Assembly (NCBI GenBank): GCA_964019155.1
Contig: OZ025243.1
Location: forward strand, 6,987,365 to 7,051,364
Length of the DNA stretch: 64,000 nucleotides
Source of the DNA: Osedax fenrisi
Taxonomy: Eukaryota; Annelida; Polychaeta; Sabellida; Siboglinidae
Direction: 5' to 3'
In this document: positions 25,431 to 36,604 of the stretch, one piece after another
How the letters are laid out: each line of letters begins with the position of its first letter
Numbering within the stretch: position 1 is the first letter of the stretch
Translations under genes and position numbers: made by a program
The notes under the pieces: model-generated
What the model was told of the DNA's origin: nothing
The model's input: the letters and a program-made list of their open reading frames with translations, nothing else
The model's database searches: none

Positions 25431-27206
25431 TTTATCATATATGGTATACCAACATTTACCTCCATGGTATCCATTTAACAAACGCTCTGCTTATCGCATA
25501 ATATTTATATAATATTATTTAATATTTATATATATATATATATATATATATAGAGTATACTCTTCGAATTGCCCTTCCTATATTTCTGCTTCCCTACAAA
25601 GATCTTCCCTTCCATCTCTTAGAAACCATGCATCTCATCTTCTATCTACCCCTATTCTCCGTCCCTCAAATATGAATAGGGAACCTATAGGTATAGTATA
25701 CCCAAAGATTTTCCGAAGGAAAGATATAACACTTACGCGAAATCGTGTAATTCGAATTTGTATACAAAATACCCTGGTGCCACCTATAGCGGGTTACTTT
25801 TAGGAACTATGCGTTGTTTATAATGCAAATTTGTATTTAACTATACACTTTTAAAATGTTAAATAATATACTTTAAATTAATATTTATATGATGAAAACT
25901 AAGTGTTCATTACTAATATATAACAAACAAATATGATATGTATGTTTTAAATGCTATAAGTATATATTTAGTGAGTAAAGCTAATTTATATTGCATGTAA
26001 TTTAATAGAGCAATGAAAACATTGTATGCAAACAGAGCCGAACCTAAATCTATTTCAGTGATTTCGATACTACTGCTAGCAGCGGTTGGGGATATTACTA
26101 AATTACATTGCATGCATAGGGAGTGTTATATCTTTGCTTCGCAAAATCTTTGGTATACCTATACTATACCTATATATATACCTATAGGTGCCTTATTCAT
26201 ATTTGAGGGACGGAGAATAGGGATAGATAGAAGATGAGATGCATGGTTTCTAAGAGATGGAAGGGAAGATCTTTGTAGGGAATTACTATACTATACTATA
26301 GTACAGTAGATAGATAGATAGGTATATTTTATTGGATTAATTAATTAATTAATGTCGTTCTTTTTTTTTCATTTATTATTCTTTTTCCATTCTTTCTTTG
26401 TTTCCAAAATGCTTCAAAATAAGACCTTGGTCTTTTCGGGTTGTTGCCAGCGATTTATTCATACATGGGACAGGAACAGTGATTGTTTAATTATAATAGT
26501 TAGCTATATATATTATTTTGATTTTGATTTTTGTTAATGTCAAATTTTGTCTGTTTATTTAATGTATTTTATTCATTTATTATTATCTTTTATGTAAATA
26601 CGAAATATATATATATATTTTGTATTTACATAAAAGATAATAATAAATAAATAAAATACATTAAATAAACAGACAAAATTTGACATTAACAAAAATCAAA
26701 ATCAAAATAATAATAACAAAAATAATCTATACATACATATATATTTGATATCGATTTTTTATTTTATTTTTTTAGTTTTTTTAATATATTTTTTAATATA
26801 TTTATAATATAATTCATCATTGAGTAACATATTTTTTACTCTTTTCTTGAACAAATTTTCATTTTTTATATTTTGTATATTTGTTGGAAGTAAGTTCCAA
26901 CTATTCCAGTATACTATAGTATAGATGAATAAAGCATATATAGGTATACCCTGGCTATGAGTTATATTGCTCCACAACTATGTATTCACTCCCACCCTAT
27001 ATTAGATCGCATAAAGAATTCATTAATTTATACAACAATTGATCTCAGGTGGCAACCTGTAATACTAATATTGTTTGTCATTATTATTTTATTTATTAAT
27101 TTCCGTACGGTTTATTCTATTTTATTTTATTATTATTAATGAGAAATCATTTATGATTTATTTAATTGTTTAAATAAACTTTTAATCAATCAATCAATCA
27201 ATCAAT
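25430..27206. mobile_element. Mosaic of oppositely oriented CR1/L2-type LINE pieces
   Basis: 25430-25690 (+) matches the reverse complement of 40910-41100. 26185-26285 (-) repeats the block GATGAGATGCATGGTTTCTA, also found at 40945-40970. On the minus strand 26759-26960 encodes WNLLPTNIQNIKNENLFKKR, the typical end of CR1/L2-type RT ORFs. 26960-27206 (+) is the 3' UTR, ending in the AATC tetranucleotide tail ATCAATCAATCAATCAAT. Opposite orientation of the parts means rearrangement or nested insertion. Confidence 0.7.
26511..26712. repeat. Near-perfect about 95-bp-arm hairpin
   Basis: The left arm (TATTATTTTGATTTTGATTT ... TTATGTAAATACGAAATATA) is followed after a few TA bases by its near-perfect reverse complement, ending AATCAAAATCAAAATAATAA. 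It lies in the LINE mosaic, between oppositely oriented fragments. Confidence 0.85.
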
Positions 27207-27298
27207 ATATAGTATACTATAGTGATTATCTTACTGTAACAATAATAGTAATATTTAAAATGATATGCATTTATAGAGGACGGAACTACCCCACTATA

Positions 27299-27523
27299 GT
27301 GGCCGAGAAAGGAGTAGTGGTCGTTTTAATTAAAGCTTAAATGGTACTAAATAGGATAAAAAGTTTTATATACAAAATTTAGATAATCAAAATTTCTATA
27401 ATATAAATTAAATTAAAAAAAAAAATAATTAATTAATTACTTTAATTTATTACATGATAATTTTTTTGTCAAATTTTGACAAAAACATGATTATATATAT
27501 TTATGCTTATTTATGTGTAAGAG

Positions 27524-27565
<42 letters not shown>

Positions 27566-27983
27566 TCATTGAATCAAATAAGGTGCGTATGCATCATAAA
27601 TATAATTATTTAATATATATATATATATATATAATTAAATCATTGAATCAAATAAGGTGCGTATGCATCATAAATATAATTATTTAATATTACATAATTA
27701 ATAATAAATAAATCGAATACATTAGGAGACACCTATTGTATATTCTGATACTAGCGGCCATTACCCCGGAATTGCCTTATTTTAATGCTTTTTTATGCAT
27801 TTTTGAATACCTAATAAATCGTTAATAGTATTCAGTAATATATAAAAGTGAAATAATAGTATTCTAGATCTATATGATTTATAGCTAATTCAAAAAAACG
27901 AATATCTTAAATTCAGTATTTATCGAGATATTAGAAGTATGCTGAGGCATATACATTAATGGCCACTACTCCGTTATCTCCCA
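27299..27983. mobile_element. TA-target inverted-repeat element (Tc1/mariner-like, non-autonomous)
   Basis: The left end TA|GTGGCCGAGAAAGGAGTAGTGG and the right end, in reverse complement, TA|TGGGAGATAACGGAGTAGTGG, are flanked by TA on both sides. There is no transposase frame. It contains a direct duplication of about 85 bp (about 27545-27690). Confidence 0.55.
27545..27690. repeat. Direct tandem duplication with TA linker
   Basis: Two identical copies of a segment starting TTAAATCATTGAATCAAATA and containing AAGGTGCGTATGCATCATAA are separated by a (TA)n run. This suggests recent slippage or unequal exchange within the element. Confidence 0.9.
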
Positions 27984-28086
27984 TATGTGTATTTTTTGAA
28001 TATGCACACAGGTATATATATTTATATAAATGCTTACAATTATAATCGTCAGTTAATAATAATTACTAATGATTATCTATAAATAG

Positions 28087-28198
28087 ATCAGGTTAAGTGA
28101 TTCGAGTTCGTCCAATCAGGTCGTGGAATGTCACGTAACTGGTTCTATAGATTCTACAGATGATGAAGATGAATTATTGCCTGTTTTAGACTTGTCTG
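28087..28198 (+). CDS. B56 exon 1 seen (Asp/Glu/Ser-rich N-terminal region)
   Basis: The acceptor is AAATAG. Codons read IRLSDSSSSNQVVECHV ... DSTDDEDELLPVLDLS, ending in one base G before GTTATT. B56 N-termini are disordered and end in an LxPLPLL-like segment before the first helix; LLPVLDLS sits at that position. It has no initiator Met, so at least one upstream exon exists. Confidence 0.65.
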
Positions 28199-28273
28199 GT
28201 TATTTATTTAGTACTTTTATTATAGAAAATAATATGAATATAAAAATATTAAAAACTAGCATTTTAAAGTTAT

Positions 28274-28327
<54 letters not shown>

Positions 28328-28651
28328 TTATGATACTATTTTTGATAATTCTCTTAAAAATAATAAAAATAATAATATTAATGACGATTTAAAATTACAC
28401 AGAGGATAAAGAATTAAATATTGATTTATTCATGCGAAAAATTAATTTGTGTTCAAAGATCTACGATTTTGTTAATATCAAAGAAGTAGACAATGTTTTT
28501 AAACAAGTTGGTTATTAGTTTATGATGTATTATAAAATTAATATTCATAGTATAATATACATATACTATTCTATAGAAATCAATCACTATTATATATACC
28601 TACAACTATACTCACGGCGATAGTCTCACGCGGGCACACACACAAACACAA

Positions 28652-28739
<88 letters not shown>

Positions 28740-29036
28740 GTATATATATATAAATCAACATTATAAAATATAATTAGAAATAAATAATCAATTATAAAAT
28801 ATTAAATTTTAAATATATCAGCTATAACATTATTTTTTAGATTAAATTCACTCCTAATGAGGTTTTTCCTAACCACGCTAATATAGGATATATGGATACA
28901 TTTTGTAATAATGCATATTATAAGTACTATAGTACTTAAAACTTAAATATAGATTAGAAAAAATAAATATCATCAATAATTTAAATTTGTATTTATAAAT
29001 AGATATATTTACTAAATAATATTTAGTAAATATATC

Positions 29037-29067
<31 letters not shown>

Positions 29068-29119
29068 AATATGTATAGACATATATAGTACATATAGGTA
29101 TATATACATATAGGTATAT

Positions 29120-29173
<54 letters not shown>

Positions 29174-32100
29174 ATTTACCACTAAATAAACAATAATACA
29201 AACAATCTAACTAAGTGTAATTAAGGGAGAGTACTCTAATATCGACATGCACGTAATATCGACACCCTAGAGATCTTCTAAAATATAATTCTAATAAAAA
29301 AATAATTAATTTATGAAATGTTAATCAATATAATTCGAATTCATATAAGTATACTTTTTTTTAAATACTAATATTTTTTTAATTATAATCAAAAAACTGA
29401 TTTTTTTCGTTACAACTCTAAATTTATGATATTTTTGAAGTACAATATCGATTCTCAATCATTTGAAAATGTAGATATTTTAAATATTTTAAATGCATGG
29501 TAAATATCTAATTATATTTTACAATGTTCCGAAAATATTTTGTATTTTTCATAATCAGTTACAAAGTTATTGACGTTTACATAAGCAACATACATTTTCA
29601 TAATACCGACACCCTAATTGCACGTAATATCGAGACCCTTTAACCAATCATCGTTATTTGTTTATAATGTGCGTGCGTTATGATAATATTCATAAATTAA
29701 AAGACATAGGGGAAAGTAACCTAATACGGACACTTTAATAATAAATGTTCTTAACATTTTATGACTCATTATTTTTATTCAAAAATTAAAATATATTAAT
29801 ATTATATGATTATAGATATTATTGTGATTTTAAAATTTTATTTAATCTTTTAATTCCATAGATAATGGGGGTGTCGTATTCGGTACCCATGTCCGAATAC
29901 GGACACCCTATAGGGTATATATATATAGGGTATATATATATACAACTAGATAAACTATATATTATTGATGAATCAATCTGACAAATAACAATTACATTAT
30001 TTATAATTAATTTTATGAATAATTTACTCTAATTAATTAGTTATACATATAATTAATAATACAATTTAAGTATCTAAATAATAAAAATGTTAGATTTAGC
30101 TTTATTGGTGGTATTAATATTATGACGCACGCGATTTTTATGAAAATCAGAATTATTCATGTGCTGCGCGCTGATTGGTTATAGGGTATCCGTATTAAGA
30201 AATCTATAATGTCCGTATTATGAACTTATATGACCTCTAGATATATGCTTATAACTTAATTAATATTTGATAACAAATATATAAATTATATATATATAAT
30301 TTTTAGAATGCTTTAGTTTTTAATAATATAGTGTTATATTGATACATTTGTATATTTTTGAGAAGGATTTAAGTAGAATTTTGTTTTCATAAATATAAAA
30401 ACGTAAATACGTAATACAAAAATCAGTTTATATTGGATATATTAGCAATATTTTGAATAATTAAAAAATAATAAATACTTTTTTAGACTATTTATATAAT
30501 TATGAATATTTTATTCATTAACATTTTTTTTGTAGGATTTATTGTTTAGGAGATTCCTAAAGTGTCCGTATTCGGTTACTTTCCCTACCTAATAATATAC
30601 ACATATACCTATATATATATAGGTATTATAATTCAACTATGGAGATTCGTTATATATACATAAATATATAGTTATAACAATATATTGTTACTTATTAAGA
30701 ATACATATTTATTGCGTGTGTTAACTAAAAGTAACGCCCATTTAAATCTGATTGTAGGTGAATATTAAATAATATATAGTATATAGAAATATATATATAT
30801 ATATATTTAGGATGTCGATATTATGTGCCAAGGTGTCGGTATTCGGAACAGTGCACATACTATTGACACCCCTGTTATCTCAAATAAACTAAATAAACTA
30901 AATTACATTTTAAAATAGCTATTATATGTATATACCTACTTAATACTTATAAATAAAATATTTATTGAGAAATAATAAAGTTATGGTGATTTATTGTTAG
31001 GGTGTCGGTATTCGAGTACTCTCCACTAAGGGTATTTATCTAGAAAATCTCTGCTTATATAATTACCCTTGTTTAAAAATCTAAATCTGATAATAATAAT
31101 AATAATAATAATATGTATTAATGATATATCATAATATATAATTTGTTTGTAATATATATATATTACAAACAAATTATAAAAAAATAACAAAAAATACCAT
31201 AAAAATAGCAAATTTCCCTATCTTTTACATATACACTAGCGAATATCCCATTAATAATGTATAATATATATATGTCACTAACTTAAGATTATCTTAACTA
31301 AAGATTAAAGCTGACACCCTACTGGAATTGGTTGGCTACGTGAAAGATTATAAAGGAGTTTTCGATAAATTCGTTCACACAGCGATCTTCGATATGGTTT
31401 TTAATATTAATATATATATATATATATTCTCGGGCGACAGCATAGAAAATATATTGATCTTAATCTGAAGCCTTTTAGAGGAATTTTTTCTTTCATACAA
31501 CACATTTTCAATTTAAAACTTCTAATAAATATTTATTATTATTATTATTATATATATATAATGCTAAGTTATTGATTATATGTAATATTTAGTTTTATTA
31601 ATTGATTACTAATTTATATGTAAGCAAATATATAATTTAAATATTTGTTAGCGATGAAATATGTTATTTTCAATGAGGTATAAATGACGAATGTATTCTT
31701 TTATTTAAATATCTAATGAATATATATATATGGTACGATTACAAAGTAGAAATATATTTGATAATCATATTTTTCATTTATATTTTAATTTAACTTAATA
31801 TAATAGTATTATATATAAAATAAAGAATATATTCGTTATTTTTTAATTGATAACACATTTTCATAGAATTTTAGTTTTTTAATATATCGCTATTATTTAC
31901 AAACTAATGTCCTTAAATGTCCTAAAGTTAAAATCATTAAATATATTCTAATTACTATGGTAGATAATTAAAAATAAAATTAGCATGCAATCGCTCAATA
32001 TTTATTTATAAAATATATATTTTAAAATGTAATCTGAAATATCTGAAAAAATTATATAATATTTATAATATAAAATATATACATATATAGTATATATTAT

Positions 32101-32295
32101 ATACCTATATATACATAAATAAATTAGATTTATCAGTCTTCGTCAATAGGCAAGGAATAATGGACCAACTAATAAAACAAGTAGTGTTCATTGAATTCCC
32201 ACACTCGTTATATTTGGATAGTTTGATTCTCATAAATCAAAAAAATATATACACGTAACACATCAATATTTATAAAATATATTATACATATTGTT

Positions 32296-32328
<33 letters not shown>

Positions 32329-35300
32329 ATAACTATATGGTGTATACACCTGCGCCGCACAGTTGAGGAAGAACGTGGTACGTCACCTACGACCTCGTAA
32401 CCCCGACTTCGACCCCGACATAGAAGACTTGCACGTGGAACCGAGCTGGTCTCATCTTCGCCTAGTCTACATGCTGTTACGGCACTTCCTAGACTCCGCT
32501 CACAAAGGACAGAACCTCGAACGGCTGGTGGACGCCAGGTTCGCCGGTGAACTCGTCGACATGCTGGACAGCGAGGACATCAACGAGAGGGCGTGCGTCA
32601 AGGTCATCGTGCATAGGCTGTACAAGAGAGTCAGTACTTTGAGGACTTGCATACGCGCTCATATCGGACACACGCTTCAATCGTTAGTGGTTCTAGTTTG
32701 CGACATCAAGGTCAACGCGTGACCTCTATTATGCAACTACATGTGTCGAGGTATGGTTTTGTATACAAAAATCACATAATAGCGTGACTTTACTAGATTA
32801 AAAATTAGAAATATTAAGGTTATGAAATATATTTATCTCTTAAATAATACTTATTGTAAGTATTATTATGAGTATAATTTTAAAAAGTGTGGTTAGACAA
32901 TTTTGAAATCGTCTAATTTCAAGTTATTCTAATATTCGAATACACCTTTATAGGATTTATAATTAATACATGATGGATTTGTATATCCCACATTTAGTGT
33001 AATTACTATTAGTGTAATCTCCGCCCACTTTTGATTTTGACTATTAAACAACATCCTTTATTCATTTTTGAAAAATATGTTCTAATCGTACACATTATAA
33101 AATTGACCAATACTAAATTGTATTTGAATTTAATAATGATCTAGGATATTTAGTAGTAATAAACCTAACAATTTAATAAAATGTGTTTTTTTACAAATAT
33201 AATCAAAATGTATAGTTAATAAAAGGCTATTATCAAATATAATTTCTAAATATGTATATAAATTATTTTTTATATTTTAATATAAATTATAAAATATTTA
33301 GATAGAGTAATATTTCATAATTTTGATAATTATAAGCTTAATTGCCAAATTTTCCAAATGCAAAATTTATATACATTAAAATAGATATATATATATATAC
33401 AACATTTTGATTTTTCAAACTGTAATACATCTGAGCTATACGAATCATATTATTATTAGATTACTAATACTTAACCCACTATATGATTATAATTAGGTAA
33501 GTCTACCCCGAATAGTTAGTTACATAGGTAGAGGGGTGCTGCAACGATGGTGTCTATGTAGGGAGGACTAACCAATAAAAATAAATGTTGTGGTAAAAAG
33601 TGGGGGGGGGCTATACATAGGAGGTCCCCCTAGATTTTAAAGTGGGGGGGGGCATACCCCCGTCCCCCTGTTGCAGCGACCTTAATCAGTAGGTACCTAT
33701 TAGTTAAATGTGTTTACTTTCATCTACTTATCTTAGTAACTGTGCGATATTAAAACTATATTAAATATTAGTTTCATTATTATAACATTATTAGTTTACG
33801 TTAATTATTTCTATAATTATCAATACAAGGAATATACATTATGAATAAATAATATATATTATATACATATATATTATATCAAAATATATATATATATATA
33901 TATTTATATATTAATATTACTTATTATATATGTATATATTTGTATATTATATGTACATTTTACTAACCGAACTCGCTTATAAATACAGGCTAATACACGA
34001 ACGTAGAATACATTGCGGAGTCGATGAAATTCTATCTCTGTTATCTTGGTATTTAGATATGTATACTATAAACTATATATGAGTATTTATCATAGAGCTA
34101 GATAGAAACTTTCTCTGTAGCTCTATGATATTTATAAACACCACAAACACACGCTAAAACACATTATATATATAATATTATATATATATATGATTTAAAT
34201 AACTAGTGCTTATTGGAATTTAATTACAATATAACATACTATATATGATTCTATTTTTAAACTATATAATTTTTACATTCATGACATATTTAAAATATAA
34301 TAGAATGTCGTGAAAGGCTATTATAGACAATTTACATTATATAAATATGTATTACATGTCTGAGAATAATTCAATAAATAATAATAAATATTAATATTTA
34401 GTATAGATTTATTTATATTTCTAATGATATAGGGTATTTATTATTAGTAAGAATGTTTCTCTATAAACAATCTGAATTAGGTGTTTATTATTATGTATTA
34501 TTTAATAAGTGAAATAATTTGATTGGATATATGATTGTTTTATTTATTTAATGATATTCGTATATGCAGCCATATTTAATAACGATTTAGTAATACAATA
34601 TTAGTAAAAGTATAAACATTTATATCGGTTAATGTAAATTATTAATTAATTAACTATTTATATTATTTAAATTAACATAAAACAAAGTTCCATACATATA
34701 TTTTCTAGTATTAATATTGCACAATATAATATTTCTACATATTTTTAAATAGTTAATCGTATTTAATAAATAATATATAAAATTAAAATAATTATATAGA
34801 TACATTATTGAAATCAAATAATTATAACAATAATATATATATTGTGTTTTAATTTACCATGTACATAATTAATAAGTATATATAAGTATAATTAATATAT
34901 ACCAATGTAACCATGAATAATATATATATAATACATAATTTGTTATTGCTACTTCGCAGATCCCCATATAAAAAGTACACCGTGTATATTATAATCTATA
35001 TTGTAAATTTAATAATATAACAAATTTGTTTATAAGTTTTAATTATTTCATCTATATTTCTGAGATCTCATTCAATTTTTCAATGTTAACTAATTTTCTA
35101 TATAAATTATTACAACGATTATTAAATACTGTTGTTATATAGATATATCTAAAATTTATAAAACCTACCTATAGATTAGTAAAGCTATTATTAATAATGT
35201 TTGCCCCGTCCCCAACCCCGATAATTACGCCACACCCTCTCACGCAGCATAGTCGAGGGGTTCAACCTACCCCTAAAGGAGGAGCACGTAGAATTCTTCC

Positions 35301-36561
35301 GTCGGGTGGTGTTGCCCATGCACAAGCTTCCCGGCATGAAGTACCGGTACGTCATCTTCATCAAGTGTATCCTGCACTACGTTAAGAAGGATGCGTCGTT
35401 AACGATCCTGGTAAGTGGTCAGCTGATCTCGGGTGGACAGCTGATTGGTTGAGAGATAGAGAGAGGGAGGGAGGGAGGGAGGGAGATAGAGAGAGAGCGT
35501 GATAGAGAGGGAGATAGAGAGGGCAATGAGGGGGCGAGATATAGAGAGGGAGAGATATAGAGAGAGAGGGAGGGAGGGAGATAGAGAGAGCGTGATAGAG
35601 AGGGAGATAGAGAGGGCGAGAGAGGGGGCAAGATATATAGAGGGAGAGATATAGAGGGAGAGATATAAAGAGTGATAGAGATAGAGGGAGAACTATATAG
35701 ATAGGGAGAGATAGAGAGCGTGGTAGAGAGAGAGGGAAAGAGCGTGAGATAGGGAGAGAGAGAGAGAGATTTAGAGGGAGGGAGATATATAGAGAGGGAG
35801 AGATATAGAGATGGAGAGAGATAGAGAGGGAGAGAGAGGGAGGGAGATAGAGGGATAGGGAGAGAGAGAGGGAGAGATATAGAGAGGGAGAGAGATAGAT
35901 ATGGAGGGATATAGAGAGGTAGAGATAGATAGAGAGGGAGAGAGAGGAAGATGGAGAGGGATAGAGAGAGGGAGAGATAGGGAGAGATATATAGATAGAG
36001 ATAGGGAGGGGGAGAGAGATATAGAGAGGGATAGAGATATAGGGGGAAATATATAGATAGGGAGATATAAAGAGCGTTATAAAGAGATAGGGAGAGAGCG
36101 TGAGATAGAGAGAGGGAGAGATACAGAGGGAGAGAGATAGAGGGAGGGAGAGAGATATAGAGATGGAGAGATAGAGAAGGAGTAAGATAGCTCCTCTTTC
36201 ATTCGTTTATCCTACACAAATATTAATTATTAGATTAATAAGTTATCCAGTAGATTGTTCTATGAAATGAATCACTTATTTTAGTTATATATTTATCTAT
36301 AATCAACCAAACCGCTATTGACACCGCTAATATATTTCTCAACAAATACAGTACAACCACTTCCTAATAGATGTCTTATAGTACATCCACCCATTATACG
36401 ATATGGTGAATATGGGGTTGAAATAACAGTTATATATAGTTTTAGTACAATATGGTACAATACAATATGATATATTTACTATCTTTCCAATAGTCGGGTT
36501 AGAATGGTGTAACATTTACTAAGAATAATTTACATACTTAAAAATTGTAAGATAATTATAT

Positions 36562-36604
<43 letters not shown>

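Noticed and set aside
35419..35631. Ser/Pro/Leu-rich 70-codon protein
   Set aside because: It is an antisense translation of the polypurine tract.
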